A stretch of 18,090 bases of DNA from Pseudomonadota bacterium (GCA_022573605.1 JACZTQ010000030.1:1-18090), one strand, 5' to 3'; counted from the stretch's first letter, positions 1-7,326 are shown. The notes: a model not told the origin generated them from the sequence alone. Translations and numbers: made by a program.

Positions 1-2
1 GG

Positions 3-695
3 GTCAGGAACCCGATCGAGGCGATCGGGGAGCTTGTGCAGCGCCACGGACGCAGCCTGCTGATCGATGCGATGAGCGCCTTCGGCGCCCTGCCGCTCGA
101 CGCCGAGGCGACCCGGTTCGACGCCGTCGCCGCCTCGTCCAACAAGTGCATCGAGGGTCTGCCCGGCCTCGGTTACGTCATTTGCCGCCGGGAGGCTCTC
201 GAAAAAACCGAGGGAAATGCCACCACACTGGTGCTCGATCTGCACGATCAATGGCAGAATTTCGTCAAGACCGGGCAGTACCGGTTCACCCCGCCGATCC
301 ATATCATCGTATCTTTCCATCAGGCGCTGATGGAGTTCTTCGAGGAAGGCGGGCAGCCGGGCCGTGGCGGGCGATACGCGCGCAACGCCGAGGTGCTGAT
401 TTCGGGGATGCGCAAGCTCGGTTTCACGACGCTGCTGCCCGACCACCTGCAAGCTTCGATCATCATCACCTTCCATATGCCGAAGGATCCGGCCTTCGTG
501 TTCCAGACCTTCTACGACCGGCTCCGGGAGCTGGGCTACGTGATCTACCCGGGCAAGCTCACCGTCGCGGACAGCTTCCGGATCGGATGCATCGGCCGTC
601 TCGACGAAGGGCATATGCGCGATGCGCTGGCCGCGGTCGAGGCGGCGATCGCGGAAATGGGCGTGAAGTCCCATGGGTTGGCGCCGGCGGCGTAG
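3..695 (+). CDS. phnW: 2-aminoethylphosphonate:pyruvate transaminase, C-terminal part (5' end outside window)
   Basis: PhnW is a cytosolic PLP enzyme that transfers the amino group of 2-aminoethylphosphonate to pyruvate, giving phosphonoacetaldehyde and alanine. The frame is open from base 3 (V-R-N-P-I-E...), so the N-terminal third or so of the enzyme lies before the window; the GTG at 36 is an internal valine. The small-domain/active-site signature S-S-N-K-C-I-E-G-L-P-G carries the PLP-binding lysine (codon at 144). The C-terminal half, with the conserved R-I-G-C-I-G near the end, is intact to the TAG at 693-695. It is followed after 47 bases by phnA and then phnX, the classical partners that consume its product. 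Class-V aminotransferase fold; identification as PhnW rather than another class-V enzyme rests on the SNKCIEGLPG motif and the neighbours. Confidence 0.96.
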   Translation, partial: VRNPIEAIGELVQRHGRSLLIDAMSAFGALPLDAEATRFDAVAASSNKCIEGLPGLGYVICRREALEKTEGNATTLVLDLHDQWQNFVKTGQYRFTPPIHIIVSFHQALMEFFEEGGQPGRGGRYARNAEVLISGMRKLGFTTLLPDHLQASIIITFHMPKDPAFVFQTFYDRLRELGYVIYPGKLTVADSFRIGCIGRLDEGHMRDALAAVEAAIAEMGVKSHGLAPAA

Positions 696-742
696 CCGAA
701 CGCGCGGCTGGTGGCGTGAGACGAACAGGACAGGAGGCAATG

Positions 743-2008
743 ATGAACCGAACCTCTCCCGAGTCCGTCGAGGTCAACGGCCGCGACTATGCGTTCCCGA
801 AGGCGCCGGCGATCGCGATCTGCCTGGACGGTTGCGAGCCGGCCTATCTGGACGCGGCCATCGAGGCCGGGCTGATGCCGGCGCTGGAGGCGATCAAAGC
901 CAAGGGCACGGTGCGCACGGCGCATTCGGTGATCCCCAGCTTCACCAACCCCAACAACCTCTCGATCGCCACCGGGCGGCCGCCCTCGGTGCACGGCATC
1001 TGCGGCAACTACCTGCTCGATCCGGAGACCGGCGAGGAGGTGCTGATGAACGACCCGCGCTTCCTGCGCGCGCCGACCATCTTCAAGAGCTTCCACGACG
1101 CCGGCGCCAGGGTCGCGGTGGTCACGGCGAAGGACAAGCTGCGGGCGCTGCTGGGTCACGGGCTGCGCTTCGACGAGGACCGGGCGGTCTGTTTCTCGGC
1201 CGAGAACTCGGACACCACCACCAAGGACGAGCACGGGCTGGACAACGCCTCGGCCTGGCTCGGCATGCCGGTGCCGGAGGTCTATTCGGCCGGGCTCTCC
1301 GAGTTCGTCTTCGCCGCCGGGGTCAAGCTTCTGGCCGAGTTCAAGCCCGACGTGATGTATCTGACCACGACCGACTACGTGCAGCACAAACATGCGCCCG
1401 GCACGGCGCAAGCGAACGCCTTCTACGAGATGTTCGACCGGTATCTGGCCCAGCTCGACGCGATGGGCGCGGCGATCGTGGTCACCGGCGACCACGGCAT
1501 GAAGCCCAAGCACCTGGCCGACGGCTCGCCCGATGTGATCTATGCCCAGGATCTGCTCGACGAGTGGCTGGGCGTGGCGGCGGCGCGGGTGATCCTGCCG
1601 ATCACCGACCCCTACGTCGTGCATCACGGTGCGCTGGGCGGGTTCGCTACCGTCTACCTGCCCGATGGCGCCGATGCCGCGGGCGTGATGGCGAAGTTGC
1701 GGGCGATCGAGGGCATCGAGCTGGTGCTCGACCGTGCGGCCGCCTGCGCGCGCTTCGAGCTGCCGCCGGACCGGATCGGCGACATCGTCATGCTCTCGAC
1801 CGTGCACAAGGTCATCGGCACCTCCGCCAGCCGCCACGACCTGGCGGCGCTGAAGGAGCCGTTGCGCTCGCATGGCGGGCTGAACACGCAGGCGGTGCCG
1901 TTCATCGTCAACCGGGCGATGGCCGACCTGCCGGAGGCGCCCGCCCTGCGCAACTTCGACGCCTTCCACTACGCGACCCTCGCCGCGCGGGCCGGTCCCG
2001 TCACCTGA
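743..2008 (+). CDS. phnA: Phosphonoacetate hydrolase
   Basis: PhnA is a zinc-dependent alkaline-phosphatase-superfamily enzyme that splits phosphonoacetate into acetate and phosphate. There are two in-frame ATGs, at 740 and 743. I chose 743 because the AGGAGG at 732-737 then has a 5-base spacer. With that start the catalytic and metal residues fall at D29, T68 (nucleophile, in S-F-T-N-P-N-N), D211 and H215 (T-D-Y-V-Q-H), D250-H251 (G-D-H-G) and H377, which is the numbering I recall for characterised PhnA proteins. The 421-residue length is close to the family norm (about 410). It lies between phnW and phnX. Its substrate is normally made by the aldehyde dehydrogenase PhnY, which is not seen in this window. 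Confidence 0.96.
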   Translation: MNRTSPESVEVNGRDYAFPKAPAIAICLDGCEPAYLDAAIEAGLMPALEAIKAKGTVRTAHSVIPSFTNPNNLSIATGRPPSVHGICGNYLLDPETGEEVLMNDPRFLRAPTIFKSFHDAGARVAVVTAKDKLRALLGHGLRFDEDRAVCFSAENSDTTTKDEHGLDNASAWLGMPVPEVYSAGLSEFVFAAGVKLLAEFKPDVMYLTTTDYVQHKHAPGTAQANAFYEMFDRYLAQLDAMGAAIVVTGDHGMKPKHLADGSPDVIYAQDLLDEWLGVAAARVILPITDPYVVHHGALGGFATVYLPDGADAAGVMAKLRAIEGIELVLDRAAACARFELPPDRIGDIVMLSTVHKVIGTSASRHDLAALKEPLRSHGGLNTQAVPFIVNRAMADLPEAPALRNFDAFHYATLAARAGPVT

Positions 2009-2097
2009 CCGGCCGGCGGGGAGAGGCTCCGTCAACAGCAAAAAACCAGACAACCCGAAAACTGAACCACCCAAAACGTAAGCTCAGGAGAAAACCC

Positions 2098-2937
2098 ATG
2101 TCCGACTTCGTCTTCAACCGCACCTATCGCGGCAAGGTCAAGGCCCTCATCCTCGATTGGAGCGGCACCACCGTCGATGCCTATGTCGTCGCCCCCGCCG
2201 TCGTTTTCGTCGAAGTGTTCAAGAAGCACGGCGTCGAGATCTCGATGCCCGAAGCGCGCGGCCCGATGGGTCTGCGCAAGGATCTGCACATCAAGATGCT
2301 GACCGAGGAGCCGGAGATTGCCGAGCGCTGGAAAGCCGTGCACGGCAGCACCCCGGGGCAGGCCGAGGTCGACGCCATGTTCGCCGATTTCGTGCCGATG
2401 CAGCTCGCTTGCCTGCACAAATACACCGACCTTCTGCCCGGCGTCGCCGAAGTGACCCAGCGCATTCAGGCGCAGGGGATCAAGATCGGCTCCACCACCG
2501 GCTTCGTGCGCTCGATGGTCGATGTTCTCGAAGAGGCGTCGGCCAAGCAGGGCTACAAGCCCGACGCCTCGGTGGCCGGCGACGAGGTTGTCCACGGCGC
2601 CCGCCCCACCCCGCACATGGTCTACAAGAACCTCGATCTGCTGGGCATCCACACGATCCAGTCGGTGGTCAAGGTCGACGACACCGTGTCGGGCATCGGC
2701 GAGGCGCAGAACGCCGGCTGCTGGGGCGTCGGCGTGGTGCGCCATTCGAACTACATGGACGTCGATACCCCCGAGCAGGGCGCGGCGCTGTCCGAGGCCG
2801 AGATCGCCCGGCGCATGGCCAAGACCCAGGACATCCTGGAGAAGGCCGGCGCTCACTACGTGATCGACAGCCTGGCCGACATCGAGCCGGTGATCGAGGA
2901 TATCAACGCCCGCCTGGCGCGCGGCGAGAAGCCCTGA
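2098..2937 (+). CDS. phnX: Phosphonoacetaldehyde hydrolase (phosphonatase)
   Basis: PhnX is a HAD-superfamily enzyme that hydrolyses phosphonoacetaldehyde to acetaldehyde and phosphate through a Schiff-base lysine. The ATG at 2098 has AGGAG at 2086-2090, a 7-base spacer. The HAD motif I is L-D-W-S-G-T-T-V-D with nucleophile D20. The Schiff-base lysine is K61 in the segment M-G-L-R-K-D-L-H, in the cap domain. The motif G-S-T-T-G-F matches HAD motif II, and V-K-V-D-D-T lies in the motif IV region. At 279 residues it is of normal length. It sits 89 bases after phnA, very likely in the same operon. Together with PhnW it forms a complete route from aminoethylphosphonate to phosphate, which makes the extra phnA unusual. 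Confidence 0.96.
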   Translation: MSDFVFNRTYRGKVKALILDWSGTTVDAYVVAPAVVFVEVFKKHGVEISMPEARGPMGLRKDLHIKMLTEEPEIAERWKAVHGSTPGQAEVDAMFADFVPMQLACLHKYTDLLPGVAEVTQRIQAQGIKIGSTTGFVRSMVDVLEEASAKQGYKPDASVAGDEVVHGARPTPHMVYKNLDLLGIHTIQSVVKVDDTVSGIGEAQNAGCWGVGVVRHSNYMDVDTPEQGAALSEAEIARRMAKTQDILEKAGAHYVIDSLADIEPVIEDINARLARGEKP

Positions 2938-2960
2938 GAGGGGCTGAACCAACGCAACCG

Positions 2961-2987
2961 GCCGCCGGGAGAGCAGCACCCGGCGGC
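2961..2987 (+). terminator. Possible hairpin terminator after phnX
   Basis: A perfect 9-bp stem (GCCGCCGGG / CCCGGCGGC) with a 9-base loop begins 23 bases after the phnX stop. There is no T-tract after it, so it may stabilise the transcript end or assist Rho rather than act as a classic intrinsic terminator. Confidence 0.4.
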
Positions 2988-3074
2988 GCCGTTGCAGCCT
3001 CCCCCCGTCCCCCCTCCCAGAGGGAGTGGGGGGCGAAATCGGTGGGGGCGGTGTGGGCCCAAGTGTGGGTATAT

Positions 3075-3195
3075 GCTTAACCTATTGGAATATAACAGTA
3101 ATCTAAAAAAGTGTTTTATGGTTGGGCGAAGGTGATTCAGATCGACCGCAAAACGCTTTAGCGCGATTTTGATTCAGATATAATCGCGCTCCAAT
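3075..3195 (+). promoter_or_regulatory. AT-rich region with direct repeat, possible promoter for the class-III PLP gene
   Basis: This is the clearest AT-rich pocket in an otherwise GC-rich window. It holds GATTCAGAT at 3134-3142 and 3171-3179, 37 bases apart, and TATAAT at 3178-3183. The spacing of possible -35 elements is not convincing, so this is a location rather than a mapped promoter. Confidence 0.3.
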
Positions 3196-3197
3196 TG

Positions 3198-3281
3198 GTC
3201 ATTGTCGGGCTCGACCCGGCAATCCAGTCTTTAGATCAACCGGTCAAGAACTGGATGCCCGGATCAAGCCCGAGCATGACG
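3198..3281. repeat. Imperfect palindromic repeat (REP/foldback type)
   Basis: The left arm at 3198-3230 (GTCATTGTCGGGCTCGACCC...) and the right arm at 3248-3281 (...GGATCAAGCCCGAGCATGAC) are imperfect reverse complements separated by about 17 bases. Sequences of the type 'GGATGCCCGG.TCAAGCCCG.GCATGACG' are, from general knowledge, a common dispersed intergenic repeat in Rhodospirillales-like alphaproteobacteria. It ends about 53 bases before the next gene's start. Confidence 0.7.
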
Positions 3282-3334
3282 TGGTTCCAACGGGTCGAAA
3301 GTGCCCTGGAACAGGTGAGCAGGAGAGCATCCGC

Positions 3335-4696
3335 ATGGCCGTCCCGTCCGCGCCCAGGGCGCATACCGAAGGCGAATCGAACACCTCGGAGGCGCGCGCC
3401 GCGTGGCGCGCCCGGCACGACGACGCGCCGACCCGGGCGCTGATTGAGCGCGATGCCGACGTGTTCCTGCACCAGAGCCTGTCCAGCCCGGTGCTCAGCG
3501 CCATCGCCAAGGCCGAGGGCATCTGGATCGAGGATGTCGCCGGGCGGCGCTACATGGATTTCCATGGCAACAGCGTCCACCATATCGGCTATGGCCACCC
3601 CAGGCTGAAGGCGGCGATCAAGGCGCAACTGGACGAGCTGAGCTTCGCGCCGCGCCGCTTCACCTGCGAGCCGGCGGTGGAGTTGGCCGAGAAGCTGGCC
3701 GCGTTGGCGCCGGGTGACCTGGGCAAGGTGCTGTTCACCACCGGCGGCTCGGACGCGGTGGAGGTGGCGCTGAAACTGGCCCGGGCCGCGACCGGGCGGT
3801 TCAAGACGTTGAGCTTCTGGGACGCCTTCCATGGGGCCGGGTTCGGCGCCGCCAGTGTCGGCGGCGAGCACACTTTCCGCTCGCACATCGCCGGGCCGCT
3901 GTTGCCGGGGGCCGAGCATGTCGCCCCCTTTGCCTGCTATCGTTGCCCCTACGGTCATGCCGGGCCGGAGGTCTGCGGGCTGGCCTGCGCCGAGATGCTG
4001 GCCTATGTGCTGGACCGCGAGGGCGATGTCGCGGCGGTGATCGCCGAGCCGATGCGCGCCGTGCCCTACGTGCCGCCGCCGGGGTACTGGGCTCGGGTGC
4101 GCGCGGCCTGCGACGCCCACGGCACGCTGCTGATCTTCGACGAAATCCCGACCGGGCTGGGCAAAACCGGAAAATTCTTCGCCTCCGATCACGACGGCGT
4201 GATCCCCGACATCATCGTCCTGGGCAAGTCGCTGGGCGGCGGCATCCTGCCGATCGCGGCGGCCATCGCGCGCCGCGACCTCGATGTGGCGGGGGATTTC
4301 GCGCTCGGCCACTACACCCACGAGAAGAACCCGGTGACGGCCCGCGCCGCCCTGACCACGATCGCGATCATCGAGGAGGAGGGGCTGGTCGAGCGCGCCG
4401 CCGAGTTGGGCGAACACGCGATGGGCCGGATGCGCGACCTGATGGAGCGCTCGGCGCTGGTCGGCGACGTGCGGGGCAGGGGGCTGCTGTTCGGGGTCGA
4501 GATCGTCGCCGATGGCGAGACCAAAGCGCCGGGCGACGAGATCGCCGAGAAGATCTATTACCGCTGCCTGGACGCCGGGCTGAGCTTCAAGATCAGCCAG
4601 GGCTGTGTGCTGACCCTGTCGCCGCCGCTGGTGATCTCACGGGCCGATCTGGACCGGGCGCTGGACATCGTCGAGGCGGCGGTGCTGGCGGCCTGA
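3335..4696 (+). CDS. pbfA: Class-III PLP enzyme, probable (R)-1-hydroxy-2-aminoethylphosphonate ammonia-lyase (PbfA)
   Basis: The fold is class-III aminotransferase: F-T-T-G-G-S-D-A-V-E-V-A phosphate-binding segment, F-W-D-A-F-H-G-A-G, the D-E-I-P-T-G-L-G-K segment and PLP lysine K298 in G-K-S-L-G-G-G. The start ATG at 3335 has AGGAG at 3321-3325 (9-base spacer); the frame is open further upstream but lacks a better start. Length is 453 residues. PbfA is related to ethanolamine-phosphate phospho-lyase and eliminates ammonia from hydroxy-aminoethylphosphonate to give phosphonoacetaldehyde, the substrate of PhnX and PhnY. The position directly after phnW-phnA-phnX, the family features (M-D-F-H-G-N-S-V-H near the N terminus, C-Y-R-C-P-Y-G in the middle) and the lack of another need for a transaminase support PbfA. 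An ordinary class-III aminotransferase remains possible. Confidence 0.85.
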   Translation: MAVPSAPRAHTEGESNTSEARAAWRARHDDAPTRALIERDADVFLHQSLSSPVLSAIAKAEGIWIEDVAGRRYMDFHGNSVHHIGYGHPRLKAAIKAQLDELSFAPRRFTCEPAVELAEKLAALAPGDLGKVLFTTGGSDAVEVALKLARAATGRFKTLSFWDAFHGAGFGAASVGGEHTFRSHIAGPLLPGAEHVAPFACYRCPYGHAGPEVCGLACAEMLAYVLDREGDVAAVIAEPMRAVPYVPPPGYWARVRAACDAHGTLLIFDEIPTGLGKTGKFFASDHDGVIPDIIVLGKSLGGGILPIAAAIARRDLDVAGDFALGHYTHEKNPVTARAALTTIAIIEEEGLVERAAELGEHAMGRMRDLMERSALVGDVRGRGLLFGVEIVADGETKAPGDEIAEKIYYRCLDAGLSFKISQGCVLTLSPPLVISRADLDRALDIVEAAVLAA

Positions 4697-4703
4697 TATC
4701 GCG

Positions 4704-4722
4704 CCGCCGTTGGCGGTTTTTT
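4704..4722 (+). terminator. Intrinsic terminator after pbfA
   Basis: A CCGCC / GGCGG stem with a GTT loop is followed at once by six T's (4717-4722), 8 bases after the pbfA stop. This is the best classic Rho-independent terminator in the window and marks the end of the phosphonate block. Confidence 0.8.
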
Positions 4723-4760
4723 GCGCCTGTTCCAAAGTCCGCTTCGCGTCCTTTGGGCGC

Positions 4761-4854
4761 GCGCCGCCCCCCACCCCACCTCCCCACCCAACCACCGATC
4801 ATCCACCGAGGTAACATCGGTGGTTGGGTGGGGAGGTGGGGTGGGGGGCGGCGC
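4761..4854. repeat. Perfect 39-bp inverted repeat with G-quadruplex-type arms
   Basis: The arm at 4761-4799 is the exact reverse complement of 4816-4854, with a 16-base loop. The right arm has four G-runs (GGG, GGGG, GGGG, GGGGGG at 4826-4848) with 1-4 base spacers, a canonical quadruplex pattern; the left arm has it on the other strand. Weaker complementarity continues outwards to about 4732 and 4880, so the whole element may be about 150 bp. It lies between the pbfA terminator and the SDR gene. Confidence 0.9.
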
Positions 4855-4977
4855 CGGAAATCCGCGATGCGGATTTCGTCACGGGCAAAGACTCGGAGAG
4901 GAGGCGGTTCTCGCCGCCTGATGGCGTGCCGACCGCCTTGCCAACAAAACCGGACCGTCCTACCAGAAGCCCATTCG

Positions 4978-5967
4978 ATGACCGGGGCGGAACGGATGGA
5001 CCTGCAAGACAACGAGGGCGGCGGCCGGCTGGCGGCGGTGACCGGGGTCACCGGCTTCATCGGCGGCCATCTGGCCGGCGAGTTGACCCGGCGGGGTTGG
5101 CGCCTGCGGGTGCTGGCCCGGTCGATGCCGCGATTTCCGGCGCTGGCGGGGCCGCCCATCGAGGTTGTCCAGGGTAGCTTGTCGGACCCCAGCGCCTTGC
5201 GCGATCTGGTCGAGGGCGCCGACGCGGTGCTCCACCTTGCCGGGGCGATCAAGGGAAGCAACCGCAACGATTTCATGGCAGCGAATGCCGAGGGCACGGC
5301 GGCGCTGGCCGAAGCCTGGCGCGCCCACGCCCCGGAGGCGCGGTTCCTCTATCTCTCGTCGATGGCGGCGCGCGAGCCGGGACTGTCGCATTACGCCGCC
5401 TCGAAACACGCCGCCGAGCAGCGGCTTCGCGACATCGGCGCCGGGGCCGAGTGGAGCATTCTACGCCCGGCGGTGGTCTACGGGCCGGGGGATCGCGAGA
5501 CCCTGCGCATCTTTCGCGCCGCCTCCGGGCCGGTTCAACCAATGTTGAACAGTGCCGATGCGCGCCTCACCCTGATCCATGTCGCCGATCTGGTGCGGGC
5601 GATGGCGGCAATGCTGGCGGCGGGGCTCGCTCCGGGTTGCCACGAGGTCACCGACGCGCGCCATGACGGCTATTCCTGGGACGAGCTCGCCCGCGCCGCC
5701 GCCGCGGCATTGGGCCGCGCGGCCCACCCGTTGCAGGTGCCCAAGGGCATAATCCGGGCGCTGGGGTTGGCCGGCGATGTGGCGGCGCTGGGGGGCGTGG
5801 CGGGCATGCTGACGTCACAGAAGGTCCGCGAAATCCTGCATCGCGACTGGCGTTCCGACCCGGCCGGCCAGCCGCCCGCCAGCCGCTGGCGGCCGGAAAT
5901 CACCCTCGGCCAGGGCTTCGCCGAGGCGGTTGCCTGGTATCGCGCGGCGGGCTGGCTGCGCCGGTAA
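4978..5967 (+). CDS. NAD(P)-dependent extended SDR, probable ketosphinganine reductase (CerR-like)
   Basis: Extended short-chain dehydrogenase/epimerase of 329 residues. The Rossmann motif is V-T-G-V-T-G-F-I-G-G-H (glycines 23, 26, 29). The active site is S-S-M-A-A-R-E-P-G-L-S-H-Y-A-A-S-K with Y139 and K143, followed by R-P-A-V-V-Y-G-P-G-D. The A-A-R-E-P-x-L-S-x-Y form is, to my recollection, typical of alphaproteobacterial epimerase-like proteins found beside serine palmitoyltransferase, where CerR reduces 3-ketosphinganine. The ACP and spt genes downstream fit this. Two starts are possible, 4978 and the in-frame ATG at 4996 (M-D-L-Q-D...). Neither has a strong ribosome-binding site, so I kept the longer. 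The neighbours point to sphingoid base reduction, but a sugar epimerase or another acyl-chain reductase cannot be excluded from sequence alone. Confidence 0.8.
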   Translation: MTGAERMDLQDNEGGGRLAAVTGVTGFIGGHLAGELTRRGWRLRVLARSMPRFPALAGPPIEVVQGSLSDPSALRDLVEGADAVLHLAGAIKGSNRNDFMAANAEGTAALAEAWRAHAPEARFLYLSSMAAREPGLSHYAASKHAAEQRLRDIGAGAEWSILRPAVVYGPGDRETLRIFRAASGPVQPMLNSADARLTLIHVADLVRAMAAMLAAGLAPGCHEVTDARHDGYSWDELARAAAAALGRAAHPLQVPKGIIRALGLAGDVAALGGVAGMLTSQKVREILHRDWRSDPAGQPPASRWRPEITLGQGFAEAVAWYRAAGWLRR

Positions 5968-6009
5968 TTGCCCACCAGGGCCAACACCGTCACGGGGTTC
6001 TCGCAAGAA

Positions 6010-6075
6010 TTTGTAACAAAAGTTGTAACTTCAGGGGTTTGGATTGTCCGGCAATCTGGCTAGAACATACTGCAA
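6010..6075 (+). promoter_or_regulatory. Possible promoter upstream of the nucleotidyltransferase
   Basis: In the 127-base gap after the SDR gene there is a less GC-rich stretch with TTGTAAC twice (6011-6017 and 6023-6029) and a TTGGAT followed after 16 bases by TAGAAC. The match to a sigma-70 promoter is weak. Confidence 0.25.
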
Positions 6076-6094
6076 AACAGAAAGACGAGGGACA

Positions 6095-6856
6095 ATGACC
6101 AACGCGGTAATCTTGAGCGCCGGCCAGGGGAGACGTTTGTCGCCCCTGACGGACGCGCGTCCGAAATGCCTGGTTCCGATCGCCGGCCGGCCCATCCTGG
6201 AGTGGCAACTTCGGTCACTGGCGGATGCCGGTATCGACGAGATCACGGTGGTCACGGGCTTTTGCGCCGACGCCGTCGAGGCCATGGTGATGACCACCAA
6301 TGTGCCGGCCGAGGTGAGCACGCTCTACAACCCGTTCTACTCGGTGGCCGACAATATCGGCTCGTGCTGGGCGGCGAAGGACCTGATCGGGCCGGACACG
6401 CTGCTGCTGAACGGCGACACCCTGTTCGAGCCGGAGATCGCGTCGCGCCTGATCGAGCAGGCGACGGCGCCGATCTCGGTGACCATCGACAGCAAGGCGA
6501 TGTATGACTCGGACGACATGAAGATCCTCCGCGACGGCGACCGGCTGACGGCCATCGGCAAGACCCTGGAGTCGCCCGTCGATGGCGAGGCGATCGGCAT
6601 GATCCGGTTCCAGGGCGATGGCGGCGAGCGCTTTGTCGAGGCGATGCGCTCGGCGCTGAACGACCAGGCGACGCTGAAGCGGTGGTACCTGTCGATCATC
6701 GACGAGTTGGCGCGTGAAGGCGGTGTCGGGGTGGTCTCGATCGAGGGGCTGACCTGGAGCGAGATCGATTTCCCGCGCGATCTGCCGATCGCCGAGAGCA
6801 AGGTTGCGCGCTACCTGGGCGCGTCCGAGACGGCGTCCATGAGCAGCGCGATGTGA
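6095..6856 (+). CDS. Nucleotidyltransferase of the LicC/PntC (phosphocholine/phosphonate cytidylyltransferase-like) type
   Basis: This is a GT-A-fold nucleotidyltransferase of 253 residues. The N-terminal signature is L-S-A-G-Q-G-R-R-L-S-P-L-T with P-K-C-L at 23-26, which binds the NTP phosphates. D108 (L-L-N-G-D-T) and D225 (W-S-E-I-D-F) are the likely metal ligands. The segments Y-N-P-F-Y-S-V-A-D-N-I and Y-D-S-D-D-M-K-I, and the C-terminal E-I-D with D-L soon after, resemble CTP:phosphocholine and CTP:aminoethylphosphonate cytidylyltransferases more than sugar-1-phosphate enzymes. ATG 6095 follows GAGGG (6088-6092). Lying between a CerR-like SDR and ACP-spt, it may make a CDP-activated polar head group for a ceramide lipid. 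The actual substrate (phosphocholine, phosphoethanolamine, aminoethylphosphonate or a sugar phosphate) is not determined. Confidence 0.85.
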   Translation: MTNAVILSAGQGRRLSPLTDARPKCLVPIAGRPILEWQLRSLADAGIDEITVVTGFCADAVEAMVMTTNVPAEVSTLYNPFYSVADNIGSCWAAKDLIGPDTLLLNGDTLFEPEIASRLIEQATAPISVTIDSKAMYDSDDMKILRDGDRLTAIGKTLESPVDGEAIGMIRFQGDGGERFVEAMRSALNDQATLKRWYLSIIDELAREGGVGVVSIEGLTWSEIDFPRDLPIAESKVARYLGASETASMSSAM

Positions 6857-6862
6857 GCCCGC

Positions 6863-6885
6863 GAGCAATGGCATGGCCATTGCTC
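6863..6885 (+). terminator. Perfect 10-bp hairpin after the nucleotidyltransferase
   Basis: The stem GAGCAATGGC / GCCATTGCTC with a 3-base loop begins 6 bases after the stop codon. No T-tract follows. It could be a Rho-assisted terminator or a processing/stabilising hairpin between this gene and the ACP gene. Confidence 0.4.
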
Positions 6886-7030
6886 AAGCGACGCTGAACG
6901 TGCCTTCTTTCGGATCGGGCGGTCGATGGGTCGCCTTGACCCGGCCGCGGGAACGAACGTCAGGAATAGCGGCTGGCCGGCACGATACGACATCCCCCGG
7001 CCCGGGCGAATGCCGGAGGGGGCGACAAAC

Positions 7031-7321
7031 GTGATCATGGAACAGAACAACCAGATTCAGACACGGGTGCTGGACCTCTTGTGCAAGAAGGTCGGCGCGG
7101 CGCGTCTGATCGACCTCGACAGCAGTGTGGTCGACGACACCGGTCTCGACTCGGTCAGCGTGATGGATTTCGTGATGGAGCTCGAGGACGAGTTCGACAT
7201 CACCATCCCGTTGGACCAGATCGCCGATGTGCGAACGGTGGGTGATCTCGCGAATGCCGTCCAGGCGCGGTCACGCGGCAACGGCGTCGCCCAGGATGGG
7301 CCGACCGGAGAGGGTCACTAG
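7031..7321 (+). CDS. Acyl carrier protein, probably dedicated to sphingolipid synthesis
   Basis: A small acidic four-helix carrier protein. The phosphopantetheine attachment serine is S41 in the motif T-G-L-D-S-V-S-V-M-D-F, followed by the acidic helix M-E-L-E-D-E-F-D-I typical of ACPs. I took GTG 7031 because the GGAGGGGG at 7015-7022 gives an 8-base spacer. An ATG two codons later (7037; 94 residues) is the main alternative, and an in-frame ATG also lies at 7010. The stop is 5 bases before the spt start, so the two are almost certainly translated together. In bacterial sphingolipid clusters a specialised ACP delivers the acyl chain that serine palmitoyltransferase condenses with serine, and this arrangement matches that. 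Confidence 0.92.
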   Translation: MIMEQNNQIQTRVLDLLCKKVGAARLIDLDSSVVDDTGLDSVSVMDFVMELEDEFDITIPLDQIADVRTVGDLANAVQARSRGNGVAQDGPTGEGH

Positions 7322-7326
7322 GTTTC

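Larger units (their letters stand above)
2938..3334. other. 397-base gene-free region between phnX and the class-III PLP gene
   Basis: No convincing coding sequence. From left to right it holds a GC hairpin (2961-2987), a C-rich/G-rich imperfect foldback (about 2998-3050), an AT-rich stretch (about 3070-3195) and a palindromic repeat (3198-3281), then the ribosome-binding region of the next gene. The AT-rich stretch contains GATTCAGAT twice (3134-3142 and 3171-3179) and a TATAAT at 3178-3183, so a promoter or regulator site for the downstream gene could lie here. No regulator binding site is recognised. Confidence 0.7.

Noticed and set aside
545..2074. 509-codon open frame on the minus strand
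   Set aside because: Lies antisense to phnA, whose catalytic residues are all in place; the product is an Arg/Gly/Val-rich shadow with no domain.
3236..4417. 393-codon minus-strand open frame
   Set aside because: Antisense to the PbfA-like gene, no motif, composition of a shadow frame.
4761..4854. Possible CRISPR array
   Set aside because: Only one inverted pair, no regularly spaced direct repeats.
6936..6965. TTGACC as a -35 box before the ACP gene
   Set aside because: No acceptable -10 at 16-18 bases downstream.
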